In this document: positions 1-8,447 of the stretch, one piece after another
How positions within the stretch are numbered: position 1 is the stretch's first letter
Layout: every line of letters starts with the position of its first letter
From: Streptomyces sp. NBC_00376
GTDB taxonomy: Bacteria > Actinomycetota > Actinomycetes > Streptomycetales > Streptomycetaceae
NCBI RefSeq assembly: GCF_036077095.1
Contig: NZ_CP107960.1
Span: 1,364,001-1,428,000 of the forward strand
Direction: 5' to 3'
DNA length: 64,000 nt
The notes under the pieces: generated by a model
Database searches by the model: none
Seen by the model: the letters and a program-made list of their open reading frames with translations, nothing else
Told to the model about the DNA's origin: nothing
Program-made: the position numbers and the translations under genes

Positions 1-1746
1 GACAGCACGGTGCGCGAACTGGCGCGGCAGTCCGGCCGGCGGATCGCGCTCACCACCGAGCAGCGCCGCCCGCTGGCCGATTCCGCCTCCCGGTCGTCAC
101 CGCCCGCGCTGCCGCCCCAGGCGTCGGCGATCGTCGACCCGCTGTCCGTGGACACGGCCCTTTCCCGGACGGCCGACCGGACGGGTGGCGCGGCCGACCG
201 GGTCGACCCACGTGCGGTCGGTCCGTTCCGGTTGCCCACCGCCGAACGTACGGCGTTGCAGCGCGCCGCCGAACGGAACGCGGAGTGCCTGAACCGGGTC
301 GGGATCGCTGCGGACGTCGTCCGCGGCCCGAGCGGACGCCCGCGGGTGCAGGTCGTGGGCAATGACCCCGACCGCGTTCAGGACACCCGGTGCGCGTCCG
401 AGGACCTGGACACCCCGACCACGACCGAACGGAAGGCCCTGGCCACCCTCAATGAACTCGCCGACGCCTGCCTGAAGCGCCAGAACCGCACGGGCATACA
501 GCTCAACCTGGACCTGTCCTGGGGCGACGGCTCCGCGCCGAAGGCCGCCGCGGGTGTCTCAGCCGCGGTTCCCGTCCCTGTGCCGAGCGTCCGGACCGGC
601 GAGGACGACCGTGCCGCCGCCTCGTGCGTGGACACGGCCCGCCGGGAACAGCTCGGTTCCTATGTCGCCTCGCCCGCGCTGCTGTTCATCGGCGACGAGG
701 GCGGCACGACCGTTCCCGGCTTCGACCTCTCCCCCGCCAACACCGCGAAGATCGCGGGCGCCGCGGCACTCGTCCTCGCGCTCACCGTCGGAGCGACGGT
801 GCTCGCCGGATCCCGGCTCGTACGGCCGCTGCACGCCCTGACGGGCGCGGCGCAGCGGATGCGGGACGGGGAGGACTCCGCGCCCGTGCAGGTCACCGAC
901 GACAGCGAGATCGGCCGGCTCGCCGCGGCCTTCAACGACATGGCCGACCACCGCGCGCGCCTGGAGACGCAGCGCAAGGACATGGTCAGCGATGTCGCCC
1001 ACGAACTGCGGACCCCGCTGAGCAACATCCGGGGCTGGCTGGAGGCGGCCCAGGACGGCCTGGCGGAGCCCGACCCGGCGTTCATCGCCTCGCTGCACAC
1101 GGAGGCCGTTCAACTCCAGCACATCATCGACGACCTCCAGGACCTCGCCGCGGCGGACGCGGGCGCGTTGCGTCTGCACCCCGAACCGGTACGCGTCGAG
1201 GACGTGCTCGCACAGGTGGCCGCGGCACACCAGGCACGGGCGGAGACCGCCGGGGTGACGCTCACGGCGCTCCCGGCGATGGCCGACGCCCCCTCCCCCG
1301 CGTTGTGGGCCGACCCGGTCCGGCTGCGCCAGGCCATCGGCAACCTGGTCGCCAACGCCGTGCGGCACACCCCGTCGGGCGGACGTGTGACGGTGCGCGC
1401 GTACGGGGCGTCGTCCGCGACGGCGCCCGGTGGGGAAGTCGTGGTCGAGGTCGCGGACACCGGCAGCGGCATCTCGGCCGAGCACCTGCCACACGTCTTC
1501 GACCGCTTCTGGCGCGCCGAGAAGTCACGCAGCCGCCGCACCGGGGGCAGCGGGCTGGGACTGGCGATCGTACGGAAACTGGTGGAGGCACACGGGGGTT
1601 CGGCGAGCGCGGCGAGCGTCGAGGGGAAGGGTTCGGTGTTCACACTCCGCCTGCCCACGGATGCGGCGGAAGCAGCGGGAACAGCAGAGGCAGCAGGAAC
1701 CAGGAGTCCGGACGACGGGGGTCGGTACGGCCCGGACCAGGTCTGA
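1..1746 (+). CDS. Sensor histidine kinase, 5' end outside window
   Basis: Membrane sensor kinase of a two-component system. The frame is open from the first base, so the start lies upstream. Counting from the GTG at base 10, an extracytoplasmic sensor region runs to about residue 245, one membrane helix covers about 247-270 (a run of Ala, Leu and Val), HAMP about 271-325, and the dimerisation domain follows with the H-box VAHELRTPLSN (phospho-acceptor about His331). The ATPase domain shows the N-box NLVANAVRH (about 445), G1 DTGSG (about 483) and the G2 stretch GGSGLGLAIV. No response regulator is in the window; it is probably upstream. The ligand is unknown, since the sensor region is not a recognised domain. 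The class is certain; the identity is not. Confidence 0.93.
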   Translation, partial: DSTVRELARQSGRRIALTTEQRRPLADSASRSSPPALPPQASAIVDPLSVDTALSRTADRTGGAADRVDPRAVGPFRLPTAERTALQRAAERNAECLNRVGIAADVVRGPSGRPRVQVVGNDPDRVQDTRCASEDLDTPTTTERKALATLNELADACLKRQNRTGIQLNLDLSWGDGSAPKAAAGVSAAVPVPVPSVRTGEDDRAAASCVDTARREQLGSYVASPALLFIGDEGGTTVPGFDLSPANTAKIAGAAALVLALTVGATVLAGSRLVRPLHALTGAAQRMRDGEDSAPVQVTDDSEIGRLAAAFNDMADHRARLETQRKDMVSDVAHELRTPLSNIRGWLEAAQDGLAEPDPAFIASLHTEAVQLQHIIDDLQDLAAADAGALRLHPEPVRVEDVLAQVAAAHQARAETAGVTLTALPAMADAPSPALWADPVRLRQAIGNLVANAVRHTPSGGRVTVRAYGASSATAPGGEVVVEVADTGSGISAEHLPHVFDRFWRAEKSRSRRTGGSGLGLAIVRKLVEAHGGSASAASVEGKGSVFTLRLPTDAAEAAGTAEAAGTRSPDDGGRYGPDQV

Positions 1747-1771
1747 TGCGATGACCACAGCGTTCTGACAG

Positions 1772-1793
1772 CTTCTTCATAACTTCACGCCAG
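1772..1793 (+). promoter_or_regulatory. Possible OmpR/PhoP-type direct-repeat site
   Basis: Two CTTC cores sit exactly 11 bases apart (1772 and 1783) in an otherwise AT-richer patch between the kinase gene and the next start. The spacing is what OmpR/PhoB-class regulators use. This fits autoregulation, or regulation of the sortase pair by the upstream two-component system, but the match is short and could be chance. Confidence 0.25.
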
Positions 1794-1898
1794 CCTGTCG
1801 GCATGCCTCGTGCCCGGTGCGGTCCAGACGCCGCGGACCAGCCATGGCGAACCGGACGCCGGGCGCCATCGAGGCCGAACTGGAATGGAGTCATCCCC

Positions 1899-2342
1899 AT
1901 GCCCAACCGTCTGTCCCTGCGCACCGCCGTCCTCGCCGCCGTCGCGGCGGGCGCGGTGCTCGTCCCGTCCGCCGCGGCGTTCGCCGACGCCGCGCCCTCG
2001 CCGTCGGCTCCGTCCGTCGAGCGTACGGCCGCGGCAGCCGCTGCCGACAAGTCCGGCAGCGCTCCAGCCAAGAGGGCGCAGCCGTCCGCGGTGCCGCGTG
2101 GCGGTGTGGCCGCCGGCGACCGCCCTGCTCCCGCCGTGGCCGGGGAAGGGAAGGGCGACCCCAAGGCTTCGCCGGTGCCCGTGCCGCGCGGTGGTGTCGC
2201 CGCGGGTGAGCGAGCGGTCGGAACCTCGACCTCGGGCGACAGCACCGCCACGATCGCCGGCTCGGCCGCCGCCGCGCTTCTCCTCGCGGGAGCGGGAACC
2301 GTCGTGCTGCGCCGCCGCTCGGCCGCACAGCGCAACGGCTGA
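1899..2342 (+). CDS. Small secreted, C-terminally anchored protein with repeated motif
   Basis: 147 residues. The start is the ATG preceded by GGAG eight bases upstream. A Sec signal peptide fills about residues 1-30 (basic start, Ala/Val core, AFADA cleavage region). The middle is Ala/Pro/Gly-rich and contains the motif VPRGGVAAG twice, each followed by an acidic residue and Arg. The C-terminus is a hydrophobic helix (Ala/Leu-rich) followed by RRRSAAQ, so it has the helix-plus-positive-tail layout of a cell-wall sorting signal. No LPXTG-type pentapeptide is visible before the helix. It lies 78 bases before a sortase gene on the same strand, so it may be that enzyme's partner or simply a membrane-tethered surface protein. 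Confidence 0.75.
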   Translation: MPNRLSLRTAVLAAVAAGAVLVPSAAAFADAAPSPSAPSVERTAAAAAADKSGSAPAKRAQPSAVPRGGVAAGDRPAPAVAGEGKGDPKASPVPVPRGGVAAGERAVGTSTSGDSTATIAGSAAAALLLAGAGTVVLRRRSAAQRNG

Positions 2343-2420
2343 CCGACCGCCCTTCACTTCGTGGCGCCGTCCGTTCCCGGGCGGCGCCACTGCCCATCTC
2401 CGCCCGGCCCTGGAGCCCTC

Positions 2421-3065
2421 ATGCCCCGTACCTCGCCCTCGCCCTCGCTCCGACGCGCCCTGCTTCCGGTGCTCGCCTGCCTCCTTCTCGCCGGTTGCTC
2501 CGCCGAGGCCGTGGACGACTCGTCCACCGCCGCACCCGGCGCCGCCGCGAGCACCGCTCCCGACGCCCCGAAGCAGACCGGTACGAAGGGAGCGGGCAAG
2601 TCCGACGGTACCCACTCCTCCACAGCCGTCCCCGTCAGCGTCAGCATCCCGTCGCTCGGCATCCACAGCGAGCTGATGCGCCTCGGCCTCAACCAGGACG
2701 GCACCGTCGAAGTCCCGCCCGCCGAGAAGGGCATGACCGCAGGCTGGTACACCGGCGGCGCCACTCCCGGCGAGCCCGGTGCCGCGGTCATCATCGGACA
2801 CAACGACACCCGCTACGGGAAGGCCGTGTTCCACGATCTGAAGGAGATCGACAAGGGGGCGGACATAGCCGTCCGCAACGACCGCGGCGCGGAACTCCAC
2901 TTCCGGGTCACCGGCACCGAGACCGTGAGCAAGAAGGCGTTCCCGACCGAGAAGGTCTACGGTGCCACCGGCACACGCGCCCTGCGCCTCATCACCTGCG
3001 ACGGCGCCTTCGACGCCCAGGGCCACCCGGTGGACAACCTCATCGTCTACGCGAACCGGAGCTGA
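2421..3065 (+). CDS. Class F-type sortase, predicted lipoprotein
   Basis: 214 residues. The start is the ATG with GGAG upstream. A lipoprotein signal ends in LLAGC (Cys26), then a Ser/Thr/Ala/Pro linker to about residue 70, then a sortase domain. The catalytic His lies in IIGHNDTRYG (about His127) and the catalytic Cys in LRLITCDGAFD (about Cys193). The compact domain without a C-terminal membrane helix, and the sequence after the Cys, match actinobacterial class F (SrtF-like) enzymes, most of which have no proven substrate. A lipobox instead of the usual N-terminal helix is less common. The neighbour upstream is the obvious candidate substrate. It is the last plus-strand gene before convergent minus-strand genes. 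Confidence 0.88.
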   Translation: MPRTSPSPSLRRALLPVLACLLLAGCSAEAVDDSSTAAPGAAASTAPDAPKQTGTKGAGKSDGTHSSTAVPVSVSIPSLGIHSELMRLGLNQDGTVEVPPAEKGMTAGWYTGGATPGEPGAAVIIGHNDTRYGKAVFHDLKEIDKGADIAVRNDRGAELHFRVTGTETVSKKAFPTEKVYGATGTRALRLITCDGAFDAQGHPVDNLIVYANRS

Positions 3066-3164
3066 CGGCGGGGCGGCCAGGACCGTGCCGGCGATGCGGG
3101 ACACCCGGGCGAGGGCATCGTGGTCGGGCACGCCGAGCGAGTTCCTGGTGGAGGCCGGGGTGTC

Positions 3165-4001
3165 TCAGGCCTCGTAGCCGGGAGGGCCGGGCCGGGGGCG
3201 CAGCGCCAGGGCCGCCAACGCCTCCGGGGCGCCCTCCGGGCCGCGGATGCCCGGGAAGGCGTTGATGTCGACGACCACGGGCGCCCCCTCGCGGTCCAGC
3301 AGGTCGACACCGTAGACGTCCAGGCCGAGGACGTCTCCCGTGCGCAGGGCGAGCCGGGTCCAGCTCTGCGGCAGGTCGCGTATCAGCGGGGCGGACCGCG
3401 CGCCGCCCGGCGGTGCGCCCACAGCCGCGGGGCGCACGCCTGCGAACACCTCTCCCGCGATCACCCACAGCTTGTGGTCCCAGCCGCTGTTCGCGATGAA
3501 CTCCTGCAGCACGACGGGCTCGTCGGACCACTCTGCAGCGAGGGCCCGGAGACCGGCGGGGCCGTCCACGCGGGCGACCAGGTCCCCGCGGCGGCTGTGG
3601 CGGCTCTTGACCATGAGTGGATAGCCGCTCTCGGCCGGCTCCGGTCCGTGGAGGGCTTCGGACAGCGCGTTCAGTGTCCATGTGCGGGGCATCGGCAGAC
3701 CGGCGCCTTCCGCCACGGCGGCGATCCGGCTCCTGTCCTGGCACAGCTCCGTCGCGGCAGCGGAGTTCACCACCCGGGCGCCAAGCCCTTCGAGGAGACG
3801 GGCCAGCGCGAGTGCCCGGTGGGTATGGGCCTTGAGGAGGTAGACGTCGGCGAGATCGTCCGGGGCCGGCGGTTGCGAAGGCGATCCCGTTCCGGCGTCC
3901 GGGTTCAGGAACTTCACCTGGTGCTTCGCCCCGGTCAGCGCGGCGGCGGCCGCGACGAGCAGCGGATGATCCGGCTTGTCGGTCAGCACACAGACCCTCA
4001 T
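3165..4001 (-). CDS. ATP-grasp ligase, second of a pair
   Basis: 278 residues. ATP-grasp fold of the RimK/glutathione-synthetase type. The N-terminal pre-ATP domain opens with MRVCVLTDKPDHPLL. The central region has a PLMVKSRHS lysine loop, and the C-terminal metal-binding stretch is VVVDINAFPGIRG, where the Asp-Asn pair would bind Mg-ATP. Such enzymes form an acyl phosphate on a carboxylate and couple it to an amine; the substrate cannot be read from the sequence. Its ATG overlaps the stop of the upstream ligase by four bases (ATGA), so the two are translationally coupled. The lysine loop and the Asp/Asn ligands look intact, so the enzyme is probably active. Confidence 0.82.
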   Translation of the reverse strand: MRVCVLTDKPDHPLLVAAAAALTGAKHQVKFLNPDAGTGSPSQPPAPDDLADVYLLKAHTHRALALARLLEGLGARVVNSAAATELCQDRSRIAAVAEGAGLPMPRTWTLNALSEALHGPEPAESGYPLMVKSRHSRRGDLVARVDGPAGLRALAAEWSDEPVVLQEFIANSGWDHKLWVIAGEVFAGVRPAAVGAPPGGARSAPLIRDLPQSWTRLALRTGDVLGLDVYGVDLLDREGAPVVVDINAFPGIRGPEGAPEALAALALRPRPGPPGYEA

Positions 4002-4945
4002 ATCCGCGCGCCTTCCGGTACGGCAGCCACCATGGCCGCTTCGGGGCCGACGGTGGGGTGCGGACGGTGCCGTGCGTGGGAGATCTCCGGCTGCACGGGA
4101 ACGCGCGGGGCGGGGGCGATCGCGCCCCTCCGGTCCGTGCCGCCGGTCCTGGCCAGCTCGAGTACGGCTCCGGCCAAACGGGATGCGGCGTCCGGGACCT
4201 GGCGGAAACTCGGGAAGTCGTTGATGTCGACGATCACGGGGCCGTCCGGGCCGAGCACCACGTCGATGCCGTAGAGATCGAGGCCGAAGACCGCTCCCAC
4301 CTTCGCCGCCGCCTCGGCCACTTCGGCGGGCAGCGGGACGGCTCTCTCGTCGACCGGCGCGTCCGGGTGGAGCGGGGAGCGGCGCACGGTCGCGTGGAAC
4401 TCGCCCGCGAGACAGTAGACCTTGAGGTCGGAGCCCGCATTGGACACGTAGGGCTGCGCGATGAGCTGCCCCTCGTCCGCCTGCTCCGCGTCCGCCAGCC
4501 GCCCCGGCTCCGACACGAGCCGTACCCCGCGCCCCGAGCTGCCGTCCGCGGGCTTGACCACCAGGGGGAAGAGTTCCTCGGGCACGTCCGCGAAGAGTGT
4601 GGCCCTCGGTGCCGAATAGGTCACCGGGACCGGCAGCCCGTGCTGCCGGGCGATGACCGAGGCGAGGACCTTGTCACGTACCGCGCGGATCGACCGCGCG
4701 TCGTTCACCGTGGTCAGTCCCACCGCCGCCGCGGCCTCCAGCAGGGTGAGCCCGGGGCCGCCGGACACGGTCTTGAGTACCCAGGCGTCGTGGGTCCCCG
4801 CCCGCACCTCCTCCGATATCCGCAGGAGTGAGCCGCCGGGGCGCACCACGTCCACCTGGTGTCCCCACGACGTCAGTTGCCGGACGACGTCGAGCGGCAT
4901 GCCGTCATGCCGGTACAGCTCTTCGACGAGGAAGCAGAGCTTCAT
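3998..4945 (-). CDS. ATP-grasp ligase, first of a pair
   Basis: 315 residues. Same fold as its downstream neighbour but clearly diverged: N-terminal domain MKLCFLVEELYRHDG, lysine loop PLVVKPADGSSGRGV (about residues 128-142), and metal site VIVDINDFPSFRQ (about 265-277). An RBS-like GAGGGG lies just upstream of the ATG. About 35 residues at the C-terminus beyond the catalytic core are Pro/His-rich and probably disordered. It could act as a heteromer, or sequentially, with the second ligase. No peptide-precursor gene typical of ATP-grasp peptide clusters is evident upstream. Biochemical class is well supported, substrate unknown. Confidence 0.85.
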   Translation of the reverse strand: MKLCFLVEELYRHDGMPLDVVRQLTSWGHQVDVVRPGGSLLRISEEVRAGTHDAWVLKTVSGGPGLTLLEAAAAVGLTTVNDARSIRAVRDKVLASVIARQHGLPVPVTYSAPRATLFADVPEELFPLVVKPADGSSGRGVRLVSEPGRLADAEQADEGQLIAQPYVSNAGSDLKVYCLAGEFHATVRRSPLHPDAPVDERAVPLPAEVAEAAAKVGAVFGLDLYGIDVVLGPDGPVIVDINDFPSFRQVPDAASRLAGAVLELARTGGTDRRGAIAPAPRVPVQPEISHARHRPHPTVGPEAAMVAAVPEGARI

Positions 4946-4959
4946 CCCAAAACCCCTCG

Positions 4960-4983
4960 GTGCCCCATGACTGATGGGGGCAC
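4960..4983 (-). terminator. Hairpin in ATP-grasp leader
   Basis: A GCCCCAT/ATGGGGGC stem with a short loop lies between the candidate promoter and the ribosome site of the first ATP-grasp gene. On the transcript it is followed by a short G/T-rich run. It could terminate read-through from the ribose operon or act as an attenuator. The stem is only seven to eight pairs with one bulge. Confidence 0.3.
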
Positions 4984-5026
4984 AACGGTGCCTCGCGGTG
5001 CTCCTTCGAACACCACCAAAAGGGCA

Positions 5027-5054
5027 ACGCTACGTCACGTCCGCCCCAAGGCAA
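5027..5054 (-). promoter_or_regulatory. Candidate housekeeping-type promoter for ATP-grasp pair
   Basis: On the minus strand TTGCCT is followed 16 bases later by TAGCGT, a reasonable -35/-10 pair for the principal sigma factor. It would give a leader of roughly 75 bases before the ATG at 4945. This is pattern reading only. Confidence 0.4.
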
Positions 5055-5122
5055 GCTCGGCCGTGGGTTACTGATGGTGTGTTCCTTCGCCTTGCGGCCC
5101 TGTGATTCGCCGTGTGTCCCTG

Positions 5123-5512
5123 TCAGAAGAAGACCCCGCACCGCAGGAGCACGTTCGCGTACGGCCGCGCCTCCCCCGTCCGTACCACCAGCCGGGCTCC
5201 CGCGGAGAGTGCCTTGAGTTCGTCGTGGGGTATGTGGACGAGTCCCGGGAGGCGGTCGTCCAGGAGACGCGCGGCCTCCGGGTTGGCCTCCGTGACCTCG
5301 TGGGCCGCCGTCGCTCCCTCCACCACGAGTTCGTCCAGCAGGCCGTCGAGCACCTGGGCGAACGACGGGACGCCGGCCCGGAAGGCCAGGTCGACGACGC
5401 GGGGGCCGAGCGGGATGGGCATGCCCACGTCGCAGATCAGCACTCCGTCGCCGTGGCCCAGTTCGGCCAGGGCCCCCGCGAGGTGCCGGTTGAGAATTCC
5501 TGCCTTCTTCAC
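5123..5512 (-). CDS. rbsD: D-ribose pyranase RbsD
   Basis: 129 residues, the usual family length. It interconverts the pyranose and furanose forms of ribose so that ribokinase receives furanose. The family opening KKAGILNRHLAGALAELGHGD is intact, including the catalytic His of the NRHL stretch, and the C-terminal region RTGEARPYANVLL supplies the conserved Tyr/Asn near the active site. The start is a GTG whose last two bases overlap the TGA of rbsK (GTGA), so it is coupled and last in the ribose operon. Confidence 0.93.
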   Translation of the reverse strand: MKKAGILNRHLAGALAELGHGDGVLICDVGMPIPLGPRVVDLAFRAGVPSFAQVLDGLLDELVVEGATAAHEVTEANPEAARLLDDRLPGLVHIPHDELKALSAGARLVVRTGEARPYANVLLRCGVFF

Positions 5513-6429
5513 GGGGCCGGGACCTCGTGGGCGGTCGGGAAGGACGCCTGCGCGCCCTGCCTGGTGACGGCCGCCGCCCCCACCCGCACGGCGAACGCGG
5601 CGGCCTGGGCGAGTTCCTCGCCGAGGCCGAGCCGCCAGGCCAGTGCTGCCGTGAAGGCGTCGCCCGCCCCGGTCGTGTCCACTGCTTCGACCTTGAGGCT
5701 CGGCACGGTCACCACCTCGCCCGTGCGGCCGTCCGCGACGAGCGCCCCCGCCGCCCCCAGCGTGACCACGACCGACTGCGGGCCGAGACCCAGCAGTGCG
5801 CGCGCCCACTCCTCGGGTGTGCTGCCCGCGTCGTCGCCCAGCATGTAGCGCGCCTCGTGCTCGTTGACCACCAGGGGGTCGCAGGCGGCCAGCACATGAT
5901 CGGGCAGCGGCGCGGGCGGGGACGGGTTCAGCACCAGCCGAGTATCGGCCGACATCGCGGCGGCCACCTCGGCGACCGTCTCCAGCGGGATCTCCAGCTG
6001 TACGGAGACGACCCGGGCGGCAGCGAACAGCGGGCCTGCCGCCCGGATGTCCTGCGGGGTGAGGCGGGCGTTGGCCCCCGGCGACACCACGATGCTGTTG
6101 TCACCCGAGGGGTCCACCGTGATCAGCGCGACCCCGGTGGGGGCCCCGCCCACGAGGACGCCGGCGGTCTCGACGCCCGCCGCCTTCTGCGACTCCATCA
6201 GCAGTCGGCCGTGCGCGTCGTCCCCGACCCGGGCCAGCAGTGCCGTGCGGGCTCCGAGGCGGGCGGCGGCGACCGCCTGGTTCCCGCCCTTGCCGCCCGG
6301 GTGGACGGCCAGGTCGGAGCCGAGCACGGTCTCACCGGCGGCGGGGCGCCGTTCGACGCCGACGACCAGGTCGGCATTGGCGGAGCCCACGACCAGCAGG
6401 TCGTACCGGTCCTGATCGTTGACGTGCAT
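5509..6429 (-). CDS. rbsK: Ribokinase RbsK
   Basis: 306 residues, full length for the PfkB family. It phosphorylates ribose to ribose 5-phosphate. The N-terminal PfkB signature has the substrate loop GGKGGNQAVAAARLGA (about 44-59). The C-terminal signature DTTGAGDAF holds the anion hole and catalytic base Asp257. It follows the permease/binding-protein fusion after 44 bases and overlaps rbsD by four bases. Nothing is missing, so it should be active. Confidence 0.95.
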   Translation of the reverse strand: MHVNDQDRYDLLVVGSANADLVVGVERRPAAGETVLGSDLAVHPGGKGGNQAVAAARLGARTALLARVGDDAHGRLLMESQKAAGVETAGVLVGGAPTGVALITVDPSGDNSIVVSPGANARLTPQDIRAAGPLFAAARVVSVQLEIPLETVAEVAAAMSADTRLVLNPSPPAPLPDHVLAACDPLVVNEHEARYMLGDDAGSTPEEWARALLGLGPQSVVVTLGAAGALVADGRTGEVVTVPSLKVEAVDTTGAGDAFTAALAWRLGLGEELAQAAAFAVRVGAAAVTRQGAQASFPTAHEVPAP

Positions 6430-6473
6430 TGTTCCTGCTTTCCGAGGTCGGACGCTGCGCGAAGGGGCGCTGT

Positions 6474-8447
6474 TCAGGAGAAATCGGCGACGTTGTTCTT
6501 GGTGACGACCTTGACCGGCACCTTCACCGTGCTGTCGACCTTCTTGCCCTCAGCGGCCTTCACCGCGTTCTGCACGGCGATCCGGCCCAGTTCCTTCGGC
6601 TGCTGGGCCACGGACGCGTACAGCGTTCCCGCACCAACCGCCTTCAGACCGTCGGGAGTTCCGTCGAATCCGACGACGGAGACCGATTTGCCCGCCTTGC
6701 TGCCGAGCGCCCGGACCGCACCGAGCGCCATCTCGTCGTTCTCGGCGAAGACACCGGTGATCCCGGGGTGGGACTGGAGCAGGTTGGTCATGACGTCCAG
6801 CCCCTTCGTGCGGTCGAAGTCCGCCGGCTGCTTGGCCACGACCTTGATGCCCGGATACGCCTTGAGCCCCTCGGCGAAGCCCGCGCCGCGCTCACGGCTG
6901 GCCGAGGTACCGGCCGTCCCCTGCAGCACGACGATGCCGCCCTTGCCGCCGAGCCGGTCGGCCAGCGCCTTGGCGGCGAGCCTGCCACCGGCGACGTTGT
7001 CGGATGCCACGAGCGTCGCGGTCCGTGCCTTGTTGACCCCTCGGTCGGCGGCGACCACCGGGATGTCCGCCTTGTTGGCGCCCCGGACGGCGGGGCCCGC
7101 CGCATCCGAGTCCACCGGATTGACGATGATCGACTTCATGCCCGAACTAGTGAAGTTCTGGAGCTGGTTGGCCTGCTGCGAGGCGTCGTTCTGCGCATCG
7201 GTGACGGTGAGGTCGACCCCGGCCGTCTTCGCCTCCGCCTGCGCGCCCGCCTTCATCTGCACGAAGAAGGGGTTGTTGAGCGTGGAGAGCGACATGCCCA
7301 CCTTGGTGTTGCCGCCGGAGGAACCGGAGTTGAAGTAGGACACCGCGCCGACGACGACGGCCACGCACAGTGCGGTGATGCCGAACTTGACCGCGCCCGC
7401 CCCCTTGCGGCCGGATCCCGGCGAGCCCGGCGCGGCGGACGAACCGCCCGGTGCGACGGCTCCGGATCCGGCCTTGCGGCGGACGGTGTCCAGCAGCACC
7501 GCGAGGGCGATGACGACACCGATGACGACCTGCTGCCAGAAGGCGGACACGGAGAGGAGGTTCAGCCCGTTGCGCAGCACGGCGAGGATGAGCGCGCCGA
7601 TCAGCGTCCCGGACGCCTTCCCGACACCGCCGGCGAGGCTGGCGCCGCCGATGACGACCGCGGCGATCGCGTCGAGTTCGTACCCCTGCGCGGCCTGCGG
7701 CTGCGCGGAGGTCAGCCGGGAGGCGAGGACGACGCCCGCGACGGCGGCGAAGAGCCCGGAGAGGGCGTAGATGGCCAGCTTCTGCCGCTTGACGCGCAGT
7801 CCGGAGAGGCGGGCCGCCTCCTCGTTGCCGCCGATGGCGTACATCGAACGGCCGATGTAGGTGCGGGCCAGGATCAGCGCCGCGATCAGTCCCATCACGA
7901 CCATCACGAGGACGGGGACGGGCAGCCAGCCACCGAGCGTGTCGCCGAGCACGGAGACCGAGCCGGGGAAGTCGATCGGCTTCCCCTGGGAGATGACCAG
8001 GGACAGACCTCGCGCGATCGACAGCATCGCCAGGGTCGCGATGAACGGCGGCAGTTTGCCGTACGAGACGAGGGCCCCGTTGACGAAACCGCAGGCGATT
8101 CCGGTGACGACGGCGAGGACGAGCGCCAGCCAGACCGGCAGCCCCTGCGAGGTGGCCGACCAGGCGAGGACCGTCGCGGAGAGCGCGGCCACCGAGCCGA
8201 CGGACAGATCGATGCCCGCCGAGACGATGACGAAGGTGACACCGAAGGCGAGGATCGCGGTGACGGCGGCCTGTACACCGACGTTCAGCAGGTTCTGCGT
8301 GGTCAGGAAGTCGCCGGAGAGCAGCGACATCGCCACCAGGAGTACGACCAGGGCGCTCAGTGCGCCGTTGTCGAGCAGGAGCCGGCGGACCGTGCGCCCT
8401 GCGGCGCCACTGGCGCCCGTATCGCTCTTGAGCGTGTCAGTGGCCAC
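6474..8447 (-). CDS. Fused ribose ABC permease and periplasmic-type binding protein (RbsC-RbsB)
   Basis: 657 residues with two normally separate functions. Residues about 1-325 are an RbsC-type permease: multiple helices and the family motif AGIDLSVGSV. A Gly/Ser/Pro linker (about 325-350) leads to one extra hydrophobic helix (about 353-371). Residues about 378-657 form a type I periplasmic sugar-binding domain starting KVGMSLSTLNNPFFVQM, with the VAADRGVNKA and GVFAENDEMALGA stretches typical of ribose-binding proteins. There is no lipobox: the extra helix puts the binding domain outside the membrane, covalently tethered to its own channel. The gene overlaps the end of rbsA by 11 bases. Similar fusions are known in Streptomyces. 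Confidence 0.93.
   Translation of the reverse strand: MATDTLKSDTGASGAAGRTVRRLLLDNGALSALVVLLVAMSLLSGDFLTTQNLLNVGVQAAVTAILAFGVTFVIVSAGIDLSVGSVAALSATVLAWSATSQGLPVWLALVLAVVTGIACGFVNGALVSYGKLPPFIATLAMLSIARGLSLVISQGKPIDFPGSVSVLGDTLGGWLPVPVLVMVVMGLIAALILARTYIGRSMYAIGGNEEAARLSGLRVKRQKLAIYALSGLFAAVAGVVLASRLTSAQPQAAQGYELDAIAAVVIGGASLAGGVGKASGTLIGALILAVLRNGLNLLSVSAFWQQVVIGVVIALAVLLDTVRRKAGSGAVAPGGSSAAPGSPGSGRKGAGAVKFGITALCVAVVVGAVSYFNSGSSGGNTKVGMSLSTLNNPFFVQMKAGAQAEAKTAGVDLTVTDAQNDASQQANQLQNFTSSGMKSIIVNPVDSDAAGPAVRGANKADIPVVAADRGVNKARTATLVASDNVAGGRLAAKALADRLGGKGGIVVLQGTAGTSASRERGAGFAEGLKAYPGIKVVAKQPADFDRTKGLDVMTNLLQSHPGITGVFAENDEMALGAVRALGSKAGKSVSVVGFDGTPDGLKAVGAGTLYASVAQQPKELGRIAVQNAVKAAEGKKVDSTVKVPVKVVTKNNVADFS

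Noticed and set aside
1785..3131. 448-residue open frame antisense to the sortase genes
   Set aside because: Shadow frame; the sortase catalytic motifs fix the true strand.
4905..5141. Small minus-strand open frame before the ATP-grasp genes, considered as a peptide precursor
   Set aside because: It overlaps the ligase start in another frame, has no leader/core pattern and no ribosome site.
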